Shown here one piece after another: positions 1 through 7,473 of a stretch of DNA of 64,000 nt. The DNA is from Sedimentisphaerales bacterium. Its GTDB lineage: Bacteria; Planctomycetota; Phycisphaerae; Sedimentisphaerales; Anaerobacaceae. Positions within the stretch are counted from its first letter, which is position 1; every line of letters starts with the position of its first letter. The DNA lies in the NCBI GenBank assembly GCA_016931715.1, contig JAFGEF010000040.1, positions 45,379 to 109,378 of the forward strand. The letters run 5' to 3'. The position numbers and the translations under genes were made by a program. The notes below the pieces were generated by a model. It had not been told where the DNA came from and did no database searches. It saw only the letters and a program-made list of their open reading frames with translations.

Positions 1-376
1 AAATTTACGTTCCATTCATTCTGACCGTGATGAGTTAAAGGATGTTGATTTAGCCTGTGAGCATATTAAAATGACAACTTCAAAACCAAAAAGCGAAGAT
101 ATAGTAAGCTTTTTGAATATTGTCACTGATAGTAATAACGCACCTGTTTTCGTGCATTGCCATTATGGCGCAGACAGAACAGGTACTATGTGTGCAATTT
201 ACCGAATTATAGTACAGGGCTGGACTAAAGAAGATGCGCTTGAGGAAATGACAAAAGGCGGCTTCGGATTCCATAGTATCTGGGGAAACTTACCCAATTT
301 TGTGCGAAAGCTCGATATAGAAGAAATAAAGCAAAAAGCCGGACTCAAAGAAAAAACCGATAAGGCGACACCTTAG
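1..376 (+). CDS. Tyrosine/dual-specificity phosphatase family protein, 5' end outside window
   Basis: The reading frame is open from base 2 with no stop, so the gene starts before the window and only its C-terminal ~124 residues are seen. The motif HCHYGADRTG matches the Cys-based protein tyrosine phosphatase P-loop (HCxxGxxRT): Cys is the nucleophile and Arg binds phosphate. The segment after it is a helical tail, as in small DSP-like phosphatases of planctomycetes. It should act as a cytosolic or exported phosphatase on phosphotyrosine or a small phosphorylated substrate; the substrate cannot be told. The stop TAG is at 374-376. An internal ATG at 71 is unlikely to be the start because the upstream residues continue the domain. 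Confidence 0.8.
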   Translation, partial: NLRSIHSDRDELKDVDLACEHIKMTTSKPKSEDIVSFLNIVTDSNNAPVFVHCHYGADRTGTMCAIYRIIVQGWTKEDALEEMTKGGFGFHSIWGNLPNFVRKLDIEEIKQKAGLKEKTDKATP

Positions 377-403
377 CTTTTTCTTAAAATATTCACAATT
401 TTC

Positions 404-433
404 TTGCCCTGCTTTACCAGGAAATGCTATAAT
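404..433 (+). promoter_or_regulatory. Putative sigma-70 promoter for the HEAT-repeat gene
   Basis: TTGCCC (404-409), an 18-bp spacer and a consensus TATAAT (428-433). This would give a leader of about 22 nt that includes the Shine-Dalgarno AGGGA near 451-455, ahead of the TTG start at 463. Confidence 0.45.
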
Positions 434-462
434 CATTTCGATATTTTTTAAGGGAACAGAAA

Positions 463-2022
463 TTGAAGAAAAGCCTGCTTTTGCAAATCTTTCTTTGGGA
501 AGTAATATTCTTCCAAACTGTCTCAGGAACGAATTCCGGTGAGGATGAGGAATACGACCTTACTTTAAAAATTAATTGCCCTGTAAAAAACCTTCAGGTT
601 GGCGATGAAATTCCTATAGTATTCACTATAACCAATAACGATTCACTTGATTACCAATATATAAATCGAAATTACGACCGAAGCGGCCGTATTATGGAAT
701 ACCAGCTTTTAGCACAAAAAAAAGACGGGGGAAAAGTTCCTGATCCCAGAGAAAATGTTCAACCTGGAATTGGTGGTGGATTATCAGGAGAAGCAATAAT
801 AAGCAAAGGGCAATCCTTTAACGTTACTGTAGCTTTAAATCGCTGGGCATTAATAAAGAAGCCGGGCAAATATACTGTAACGGGAATTTATACTTATAGC
901 ATAGAAGACAAAAATGCGAGAACCATTCCTGACACAATAACAATGAAAACAATCGAAGTTAAGTCAAAGCCTATAGAGATAGAGATTAAATATCGCAGTT
1001 CCAAGCAGATGGGAAAATACATCGAATCACTTCAGAAAGAGTTGAAACAATACCCGGCATCCAATGATTGGGAAATTCAAAAGAAAAGAGAAACAATTAT
1101 CTTGAAGCTGGATTACACTTGTGACAAACGAATCATCCCGACTCTGGTAGATTTGATTTATTTAAACCAGCATAATAATGATGTATTTTGGGCAATGGAA
1201 GGATTCAGATGCTATCTTCCAAAAACACCTGAAATAAGAAATCAGCTTTTAGATACCTTAAGAAAACGAGGATTTGAAGGTGGAATTGCTTCTGTTCTTG
1301 AATCATATAATTGCGACGAATCCATTTTTAAAGAGATCTTAATTAAAGCATTAAATTCAGACAATCCTGATATTATATTAGACGCCGTTTTAATCGCCCA
1401 AAATCACCCTTCTAACGAGATTACACCTTTGGTAATTGCTGTTGCAAAAGGAAGAACGCCAAACAATCCAAAAGTGAGTATTTCTCAAATTGCCCGAGAA
1501 CGTGCTATGTACGCATTAGCTCACAATCGAACTGATGAGGTAGTTGAAGCGTTAAATGAATTAAAAAATGATCCTAACAACAGAATTAATAAAGCCGCTC
1601 ATAGTGCTATCGAACAAGCATACACAATACACCCAATCTATCCTGAAAAGACAGATGAAGAATATACAGCTATGTTAATACCCATAGCAATGAATCCGAA
1701 TCATCCCTACAGGATGGCTTTAACTATGGAAATACTTAGAACCAGAACCGAAGAAGGAGTTGAGGCTATTAAGAAACTCTTAGAAAATCCGGAGTTGAAT
1801 ATACCTATTGTGGAAACTGATTCGGGTGTAAAAGCTATCAGAGATCTTCTAAGAAGTCCCGATAAAAAACAACGAACTATAATAGCAGAGCATATCGAAT
1901 TTACTTACAAGACAAAGCCAGGTCGAGCTTTTAAAAAAGATGATTTTCCAGATGAGTTTCAGGAAAGACTTGAAAAAAGGAAAAGTGGAATCATCGAAAG
2001 AATTAAAAGCTGGGAAAACTAA
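463..2022 (+). CDS. Secreted HEAT-repeat protein
   Basis: The protein has 519 residues and starts at TTG, chosen because AGGGA lies 7-8 bases upstream. Residues 1-22 form a signal peptide (basic MKK, hydrophobic core, cleavage after a small-residue stretch), so it is exported. Residues ~30-165 look like an Ig-like beta-sandwich of the kind that precedes HEAT arrays. Residues ~200-470 are alpha-helical repeats with the alternating hydrophobic pattern of HEAT/armadillo (for example IIPTLVDLI, DEVVEALNELKND). No catalytic motif is visible. HEAT arrays usually mediate protein binding, so a periplasmic scaffold role is inferred. It is immediately upstream of tsaD, but that gene has its own promoter. 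Confidence 0.65.
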   Translation: MKKSLLLQIFLWEVIFFQTVSGTNSGEDEEYDLTLKINCPVKNLQVGDEIPIVFTITNNDSLDYQYINRNYDRSGRIMEYQLLAQKKDGGKVPDPRENVQPGIGGGLSGEAIISKGQSFNVTVALNRWALIKKPGKYTVTGIYTYSIEDKNARTIPDTITMKTIEVKSKPIEIEIKYRSSKQMGKYIESLQKELKQYPASNDWEIQKKRETIILKLDYTCDKRIIPTLVDLIYLNQHNNDVFWAMEGFRCYLPKTPEIRNQLLDTLRKRGFEGGIASVLESYNCDESIFKEILIKALNSDNPDIILDAVLIAQNHPSNEITPLVIAVAKGRTPNNPKVSISQIARERAMYALAHNRTDEVVEALNELKNDPNNRINKAAHSAIEQAYTIHPIYPEKTDEEYTAMLIPIAMNPNHPYRMALTMEILRTRTEEGVEAIKKLLENPELNIPIVETDSGVKAIRDLLRSPDKKQRTIIAEHIEFTYKTKPGRAFKKDDFPDEFQERLEKRKSGIIERIKSWEN

Positions 2023-2038
2023 ACAAACTCTTACAACA

Positions 2039-2067
2039 TTGACATATATCGCATATTCGGCTATTAT
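2039..2067 (+). promoter_or_regulatory. Strong sigma-70 promoter giving a leaderless tsaD transcript
   Basis: TTGACA (2039-2044), a 17-bp spacer and TATTAT (2062-2067). The tsaD ATG begins 9 nt after the -10 box, where transcription would start (A2075 or A2076). No Shine-Dalgarno sequence precedes the ATG; the bases there are CCTGCCCA. Confidence 0.7.
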
Positions 2068-2075
2068 CCTGCCCA

Positions 2076-3113
2076 ATGGAATCTAAATCTGTAAATATTT
2101 TGGGAATTGAAACAAGCTGTGATGAAACCGCTGCTGCGATTGTTGCCGACGGCAGTATAGTTAAATCGTCAGTCGTGGCTTCTCAAACCAAACTTCACGA
2201 AAAATATGGCGGCGTAGTGCCTGAACTTGCCTCGCGTGAGCATGTTGAGAAAATATATCCCGTTATAAAAGAAGCTCTCGACCAGGCGCAGGTTACTAAA
2301 GATGATATAGACGCAATCGCAGTAGCGAATCAGCCCGGTCTTGCTATGGCGCTGGTAGTGGGAGTAACAGCCGCAAAGACGCTCAGCTTCGCATGGCAAA
2401 AGCCTCTTATCGCGATAAATCATCTTCATGCGCATCTTCAATCTGCGATGCTCTCGGAACAGAATCTTGAATTGCCCGCGGTTGCGCTGGTCGTTTCCGG
2501 CGGACATACTTCGCTTTTCGATTGTCAGTCTCCGCTTGAATTGACTCTCTTAGGTTCTACAATCGACGATGCCGCAGGCGAAGCATTCGACAAAGTCGCA
2601 TCCATTTTAAGACTGTCCTATCCCGGCGGACCAAGCATAGAAAAAACAGCCAAAAACGGTAATCCCAAAGCAATAAATTTTCCTCGTACTTTGATTGCTC
2701 CCAATTCACTTGATTTTTCATTCAGCGGCTTAAAAACCGCCGTGCTGTATCATTGCAGAGGTCAGGACATGAAAGGTGAAAATACAGCCGATTCCATGAG
2801 CGAGCAGGAAATTGCAGATATTGCAGCTTCCTTCCAGGCGGCTGTTGTTGATGTCCTGGTCAAGAAGACAAAACGTGCCGCAGATAAAATCGGCGCAAAA
2901 ACAGTACTTCTCGGAGGAGGTGTTGCAGCAAACAGTGCTTTGCGTGAAGCTTTGCAGAAGTCTTGCGATTCATCCAGGCCGCCAAGAAAGCTGTTGGCCG
3001 CACCTAAAAAATATTGCACCGACAATGCTGTAATGGTTGCATCCCTGGCTTATCATAAGTTCAAAGCAGGTATATTTGCCGATTTGTCACTTGAGCCGAA
3101 GGCACACAGCTAA
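2076..3113 (+). CDS. tsaD: tRNA N6-adenosine threonylcarbamoyltransferase TsaD
   Basis: TsaD (Gcp/YgjD/Kae1 family) transfers the threonylcarbamoyl group from TC-AMP to adenosine 37 of ANN-decoding tRNAs, with TsaB and TsaE. The 345-residue length is standard. GIETSCDET at residues 10-18 is the ASKHA nucleotide-binding start. NHLHAHL carries the two metal-binding histidines (H116 and H120), VVSGGHT is the phosphate-binding loop, and the C-terminal LGGGVAANS and CTDNAVM motifs complete the fold. None of the partner genes is in the window. The start is fixed by a promoter whose expected transcript begins at the ATG. It converges with the MATE gene; I see no clear terminator hairpin in the 45-bp gap. 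Confidence 0.97.
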   Translation: MESKSVNILGIETSCDETAAAIVADGSIVKSSVVASQTKLHEKYGGVVPELASREHVEKIYPVIKEALDQAQVTKDDIDAIAVANQPGLAMALVVGVTAAKTLSFAWQKPLIAINHLHAHLQSAMLSEQNLELPAVALVVSGGHTSLFDCQSPLELTLLGSTIDDAAGEAFDKVASILRLSYPGGPSIEKTAKNGNPKAINFPRTLIAPNSLDFSFSGLKTAVLYHCRGQDMKGENTADSMSEQEIADIAASFQAAVVDVLVKKTKRAADKIGAKTVLLGGGVAANSALREALQKSCDSSRPPRKLLAAPKKYCTDNAVMVASLAYHKFKAGIFADLSLEPKAHS

Positions 3114-3158
3114 CTCTAACTGCCGGCCTCAAGATGCTGCAAATTACCATGCGTTTTT

Positions 3159-4499
3159 TTAAGTCGTACCTGATACTTTCGATTTTAGTACTCTTCCCGT
3201 CCAGATTATACCTATTGTTCCTGAAAGAATATCAGCCAGCAGCCGGCCGTAAAAAACACCTGAAAGCCCCATAGCAAGTGACCCGATTAATGACAGAGGA
3301 ACCAACAAGACAAAAACCCGAATCATATTCAATAGAGCAGATGTTAAAGGTTTGTGAATACCGGTCATGCAGAATCCGGAATATCTATGCGCTTCCATAA
3401 ATCCATAACCAAAACAAGTAATGCAGATATAACGTATTAATACGCGACGTACTTCCGCATCGTCGGAAAATAATAGTGCAACAGGTTTGATAATTACAAA
3501 GAACACACCCGCCATAACAATACCGAAAGAAAGAGCGAAAAATATAGTTCCTTTTCTTACAGCCTGGATTCGGTCAAATCGTCCCGCGCCGAAATTCTGA
3601 GCAACAAAAGGCATTAACGACATACCTACCGTCATTGGAATCATAAATGCAAACATTTCGATTCGTCCCGCAACTCCACATGCGGCCACAGCCGGATCGC
3701 CATAACCTGCCACAATTCGAATAACAATCGCCGCTGAAAGAGGCGTAAGTACTGTACTCAGGACACCCGGGATTCCCATACGTAAAATCCTGCGCCAGGA
3801 AATAAAAATTCTCCTGAAGGTAAGCGAAGATTTTGTAAGCAATCTGTGCTTATGATGAACAATATATACAGACGCAGCCATTACGATTGTCTGCGATATA
3901 ATCGTTGCCAGAGCCGCTCCCTGAATACCCATTGCCGGAAAATAAAAATGCCCGAAAATCATAACATAATCAAGAAAAATATTCAGCAATGTTCCGGAAA
4001 CCATAAGAATACTGGCTTGTACGGTTTCACCAGAACCGATAATGATATCGCAAATTAATATCTGAACACCCAGAAATACAATTCCGCTATACCATACGTA
4101 CATGTATTTTCTGGTCAAGACAAGCACATCTCCTGTTGCGCCCAGACTTGAAAAAAGCCTGTTAACCGTTAAAAATCCGGCAATCAGAATCAGCAAGGAA
4201 ATAGCAGAAATAAGAAACACTGCATGGGTAGTTAGTCTTGCGGCGGTTTTCTGTCTTTTTCCTCCCAGAGCATGTGCAACCAGAGCCATCGAACCAGTCG
4301 AAATTCCCCGCATGACAAAGCCCAGGAGCATTACAACAGGGAATGTATATGACATGGCGGCGAGATTATCTGTACCAAGACGAGAAACGAACCACGTATC
4401 CGTCAAATTGTATGCGTTCAAGGCAAAGGTCCCTGCTAACATTGGAACCGCCATATTAAGCATTGTTTCTAATACAGAATCCTTGACTAATTTTGACAT
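3159..4499 (-). CDS. MATE family efflux transporter
   Basis: A 446-residue integral membrane protein with about 12 hydrophobic helices in two homologous halves, the layout of the MATE (MatE/NorM-DinF) family of cation-coupled multidrug antiporters. Family-like features are the N-terminal MLAGTFALNAYNLTDTWFV helix, the repeated GxxG/LG turns and the PxG motif GIPGVLS in the middle. The substrate cannot be deduced. There is no good Shine-Dalgarno before the ATG. A TATAAA box (4507-4512 on this strand) ends 7 nt before the start, so the transcript may be leaderless, although the -35 region is weak. Confidence 0.92.
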   Translation of the reverse strand: MSKLVKDSVLETMLNMAVPMLAGTFALNAYNLTDTWFVSRLGTDNLAAMSYTFPVVMLLGFVMRGISTGSMALVAHALGGKRQKTAARLTTHAVFLISAISLLILIAGFLTVNRLFSSLGATGDVLVLTRKYMYVWYSGIVFLGVQILICDIIIGSGETVQASILMVSGTLLNIFLDYVMIFGHFYFPAMGIQGAALATIISQTIVMAASVYIVHHKHRLLTKSSLTFRRIFISWRRILRMGIPGVLSTVLTPLSAAIVIRIVAGYGDPAVAACGVAGRIEMFAFMIPMTVGMSLMPFVAQNFGAGRFDRIQAVRKGTIFFALSFGIVMAGVFFVIIKPVALLFSDDAEVRRVLIRYICITCFGYGFMEAHRYSGFCMTGIHKPLTSALLNMIRVFVLLVPLSLIGSLAMGLSGVFYGRLLADILSGTIGIIWTGRVLKSKVSGTT

Positions 4500-4739
4500 A
4501 ATTCGGTTTATATAGATAATTTCCGAGGATAGAAAATCGAAGTATCCTATTTCCTGCTGCGTACGTCACACAACAAAAGCGTGATTATAACTGTATATTA
4601 TTATTATGCACACAAATTCTTAGAACATATCTATAATGAAATTCGTATTGCACCCAAAACGCTGTTATGGTAGCATCTTTGATATGGTCGCTCTTTTTGC
4701 ACATTTGAATTTAAACCAAAAACAACAGGATAAGAACAA

Positions 4740-5522
4740 ATGCAGACAGAACAAATACAGAAATTATTAGAGCAGGTCAAAAACGGCCAACTGGAAATTG
4801 ACCAGGCATTGGAAAAACTAAGGCATCTGCCATTCGAGGATTTGGGATTTGCATGTGTTGACCACCATCGCCAGATTCGCAGGGGATTTCCCGAAGTTAT
4901 ATATTGCCCGGGCAAAACTACAGAGCAGATTATCGAAATATTTGGAAGCTTAGCTGAGCGGGGAAATAACGTCCTTGCTACAAGAGCAGAACAGCATGTC
5001 TTCGATGCAATGGCCTCAACAAACAGATTTCCAAATGCTCGCTATGAAAAATTAGCTCGCGCAATTGTTCTCGAACAAAAAGAGCTTACCAAATCAAAAA
5101 GCCTCCTACCAATAGTAACCGCAGGGACATCGGATATTCCCGTTGCCGCAGAAGCGCAAGTCACCGCAGAAATCATGGGGCAGCGCACAGAATTGATTTG
5201 CGACGTCGGAGTTGCCGGTCTGCACAGGCTTTTCAAACATGTGCCGAAACTTCAGCAGGCAAATGTCATAATTGTTGTCGCGGGAATGGAAGGAGCTTTA
5301 GCGAGCGTGCTTGGCGGCTTAGTAAGCTGCCCGGTAATCGCCGTCCCGACAAGCATAGGTTACGGCGCAAGTTTCCATGGACTTTCAGCGCTTCTTACAA
5401 TGCTAAATAGCTGCGCATCAGGCATATCCGTAGTCAACATCGACAACGGCTTCTCAGCAGCAGTCACCGCAACTTTGATAAACAGAAAAATCGACGCGGC
5501 TTTAGATATGAAATCTGACTAA
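4740..5522 (+). CDS. larB: LarB, pyridinium-3,5-biscarboxylic acid mononucleotide synthase
   Basis: LarB carboxylates and hydrolyses nicotinic acid adenine dinucleotide in the first step of nickel-pincer cofactor synthesis (cofactor of lactate racemase and relatives). The 260-residue length matches. The N-terminal helical region contains FEDLGFACVDHHRQIRRGF, typical of LarB. The C-terminal half is the PurE-like fold, with GTSDIPVAAEA, CDVGVAGLHRL, VVAGMEGALASVLGGL and PTSIGYGAS. larC and larE are not adjacent. A Shine-Dalgarno-like AGGA sits ~10 nt before the ATG. It converges with hicA. Confidence 0.95.
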   Translation: MQTEQIQKLLEQVKNGQLEIDQALEKLRHLPFEDLGFACVDHHRQIRRGFPEVIYCPGKTTEQIIEIFGSLAERGNNVLATRAEQHVFDAMASTNRFPNARYEKLARAIVLEQKELTKSKSLLPIVTAGTSDIPVAAEAQVTAEIMGQRTELICDVGVAGLHRLFKHVPKLQQANVIIVVAGMEGALASVLGGLVSCPVIAVPTSIGYGASFHGLSALLTMLNSCASGISVVNIDNGFSAAVTATLINRKIDAALDMKSD

Positions 5523-5551
5523 TATCAAATCTAAGGAATTGTTATCAAATA

Positions 5552-5791
5552 TCAGAATATTTCCTCTATTAAATCGGATTTATCCATCTTAAAATGGACT
5601 GCAACATCGCTTAAAATACTGCTTAATGTACCAATTTTAAGAGATTTATGATTCGGGATAGTAATATGATGAACGCCTTTTTGATCCGTAGTAAGACGCA
5701 TATGACTACCAGTTTGTCGGGTTATTTCATAGCCGTATCTTTTAAGAAGTCCGGCAAGTTCCTTACCACTGATTTCCCGGGGCAATTTCAT
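5552..5791 (-). CDS. hicA: HicA-family toxin (mRNA interferase)
   Basis: A 79-residue double-stranded-RNA-binding-like fold protein. It carries the HicA hallmarks: an N-terminal S-G-K-E-L helix, the phrase GYEITRQTGSHMRL with the catalytic-histidine region GSH, and the beta strand HHITIPNHKSLKIGTL. HicA toxins cleave mRNA independently of ribosomes and are neutralised by HicB. It is slightly longer than many HicA proteins (58-80 aa is usual). The start ATG overlaps the end of hicB by 4 bases (ATGA type), so the two are translationally coupled, with antitoxin first. Confidence 0.9.
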   Translation of the reverse strand: MKLPREISGKELAGLLKRYGYEITRQTGSHMRLTTDQKGVHHITIPNHKSLKIGTLSSILSDVAVHFKMDKSDLIEEIF

Positions 5792-5994
5792 ATTGCAATC
5801 ACTTCATCTTTTACAATGTGCAAATGAACAACTCGAGGAATTTCATTCTCATCAAAATGGCATTTTACTGCATCTTTGATGTTTTCCTTTAATTCATCGA
5901 GATTCTCGCCTTCAGTATAGATTGAATTACCCGGAGATTTAGCGGTGTAGCCGCCCTCGTCCGATACCTCAACTATAAAAATAATTTCTTTCAT
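5788..5994 (-). CDS. hicB: HicB-like antitoxin (short form)
   Basis: A 68-residue protein with the partial RNase H-like HicB fold: beta strands KEIIFIVEVSDEGGYTAKSPG, then ENLDELKENIKDAVKCHF and the closing strand. It should bind and inhibit HicA. It lacks the C-terminal RHH/HTH DNA-binding domain of longer HicB proteins, so autoregulation would need another mechanism. I place the start at the ATG at 5994. A more upstream in-frame ATG (6015) falls inside the spacer of a consensus promoter whose transcript should begin at 5994. No Shine-Dalgarno is present, consistent with a leaderless mRNA. Confidence 0.82.
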   Translation of the reverse strand: MKEIIFIVEVSDEGGYTAKSPGNSIYTEGENLDELKENIKDAVKCHFDENEIPRVVHLHIVKDEVIAI

Positions 5995-6000
5995 ACTTAT

Positions 6001-6028
6001 ATTATAATCTCTCATATTTTCATGTCAA
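6001..6028 (-). promoter_or_regulatory. Consensus sigma-70 promoter of hicBA (leaderless)
   Basis: On the minus strand TTGACA (6028-6023), a 16-bp spacer and TATAAT (6006-6001), both perfect matches. The A of the hicB ATG is the 7th base after the -10 box, the expected transcription start. The element lies back to back with the nnrD promoter, 8 bp between the two -35 boxes. Confidence 0.8.
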
Positions 6029-6036
6029 ATCAATTA

Positions 6037-6065
6037 TTGACCATACAATATATAGATAGTAATAT
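6037..6065 (+). promoter_or_regulatory. sigma-70 promoter of nnrD
   Basis: TTGACC (6037-6042), a 17-bp spacer and TAATAT (6060-6065), followed by a short leader with a strong AAGGAG Shine-Dalgarno (6076-6081) and ATG at 6087. It is divergent from the hicBA promoter. Confidence 0.65.
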
Positions 6066-6086
6066 ATTTAATCAAAAGGAGCTTTT

Positions 6087-6947
6087 ATGCAGAAAATTGA
6101 AACTATACCAAAACTGAAGCCGAGAGCCGCTGATGCTCACAAGGGTGACTTCGGCAAGGTATGTATAATCGCAGGCAGTTTGGGAATGAGCGGAGCTGCG
6201 GCTCTTGCAGGCAGAAGCGCACTGCGAGCGGGAGCGGGACTTGTGAGAGTTGCAGTGCCGAAAAGCATTCTGCCGATAGTCGCTTCTATTGAGCCGTGCT
6301 TTACAACGATTCCCCTGCCCGAAGATAATGAAGGACGAATAACTTCCAAAGCAATTAACAAGATTCTTGAAATCGTTAATGATAATGATGTTCTTGCTGT
6401 CGGTCCGGGTATGGGGACAAGCAGAGAGCTTCGTGCAATTCTTGAAGTACTTCTTGAACAGGAAAATTTGAAACTTGTTATAGATGCCGATGGACTGAAT
6501 AATTTAGCAGCCATAAAAAACTGGCATAAAAAACTCAAGGCAAATCTGATTCTCACACCTCATCCGGGCGAAATGAAAAGATTATGGTCGGGACTTTTTC
6601 GAGAAAAGTTACCGGATGACAGGCAAGAACAGGCAGTCAAACTGGCTCAAATAACCAAATCAACTGTCGTGCTGAAAGGAGCGGGAACAATAGTCACTGA
6701 TAGTGAAAAATATTACATTAATTCAACTGGTAATCCGGGAATGGCGACTGCAGGTTCAGGCGATGTTTTAACCGGAGTAATAGCCGCCATGCTCGGCCAG
6801 GGACTCAGCAGCTTCGATGCGGCGGTTCTGGGCGTCTATATTCATGGGTTTGCCGGTGATTTAGCGGCGGAAAAACTCGGACAGGTCGCTATGATAACAA
6901 CTGATATAATTGAAAATTTACCTTATGCGTTTAAAAAATCAGAATAA
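6087..6947 (+). CDS. nnrD: ADP-dependent NAD(P)H-hydrate dehydratase
   Basis: This enzyme repairs hydrated NAD(P)H (S-epimer) using ADP as phosphoryl donor; the fold is ribokinase-like (YjeF C-terminal domain, CARKD). The 286 residues cover only that domain; the epimerase half (NnrE) is absent, so it must be encoded elsewhere. Diagnostic motifs are HKGDFGKVCIIAGS near the start, GAGLVRVAVP, VGPGMG, DADGLN, TPHPGEMKRL, and GNPGMATAGSGDVLTG, which contains the catalytic Asp of the GSGD turn. A strong AAGGAG lies 5 nt upstream of the ATG. It is probably co-transcribed with the AhpD-like gene 22 bp downstream. Confidence 0.95.
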   Translation: MQKIETIPKLKPRAADAHKGDFGKVCIIAGSLGMSGAAALAGRSALRAGAGLVRVAVPKSILPIVASIEPCFTTIPLPEDNEGRITSKAINKILEIVNDNDVLAVGPGMGTSRELRAILEVLLEQENLKLVIDADGLNNLAAIKNWHKKLKANLILTPHPGEMKRLWSGLFREKLPDDRQEQAVKLAQITKSTVVLKGAGTIVTDSEKYYINSTGNPGMATAGSGDVLTGVIAAMLGQGLSSFDAAVLGVYIHGFAGDLAAEKLGQVAMITTDIIENLPYAFKKSE

Positions 6948-6969
6948 TTTATTTGAAAGGGTATGATTA

Positions 6970-7314
6970 ATGTCACAGGAAATTAAAGAATATTTTGAAA
7001 AATTCAATACAGACTCTGCGAAAATGAAAGAACAAGCGCCAAATATGATGAATGGATTTGGTAATCTCTTTAGCAAAATAATGGCTGAAGGAGCATTAAA
7101 AACTTTCGAAAAAGAATTAATTGCGGTCGGGATTGCCGTAGCGATGCGCTGCGAACCGTGCATAAAGCTGCATGTAAAGAAATGTCTCGACGCAGGCGCA
7201 ACAAAGGAGCATGTTCTTGAAGCGGCTGGTGTAGCCGTAATGATGGGAGGCGGTCCCGCATTTACACATATTCCTGTGGTTATGGACACTATTGAAACGG
7301 TACTTAATGAATAG
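6970..7314 (+). CDS. Carboxymuconolactone decarboxylase family (AhpD-like) protein
   Basis: A 114-residue all-helical protein with the redox motif CEPCIKLHVKKC, the CxxC...H arrangement of AhpD-like proteins, then AGATKEHVLEAAGVAVMMGGGPA. AhpD-type members use the CxxC pair as a peroxidase or disulfide reductase partner; small single-domain members are widespread and mostly uncharacterised. The GAAAGGG sequence before the ATG is a good Shine-Dalgarno. It follows nnrD by 22 bp, so an operon linking cofactor repair and redox defence is likely. The specific substrate is unknown. Confidence 0.9.
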   Translation: MSQEIKEYFEKFNTDSAKMKEQAPNMMNGFGNLFSKIMAEGALKTFEKELIAVGIAVAMRCEPCIKLHVKKCLDAGATKEHVLEAAGVAVMMGGGPAFTHIPVVMDTIETVLNE

Positions 7315-7379
7315 TTATCCATTTTAACATTTCTCAGTATAAAATTTGAAAATGTCAAAGCATGCCAAACTTATATTTT

Positions 7380-7408
7380 GTTACAAATCACAGCAAACTG
7401 GTTATAAT
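7380..7408 (+). promoter_or_regulatory. Putative sigma-70 promoter of the symporter gene
   Basis: GTTACA (7380-7385), a 17-bp spacer and a perfect TATAAT (7403-7408). The start codon lies 65 bp further on, preceded by GAAAGGA. Confidence 0.5.
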
Positions 7409-7473
7409 ATTCTTTATCTGTTTTTAATAAATAGTTCTAATAAAGAACATTTTTAATTAGGAAAGGACATATT

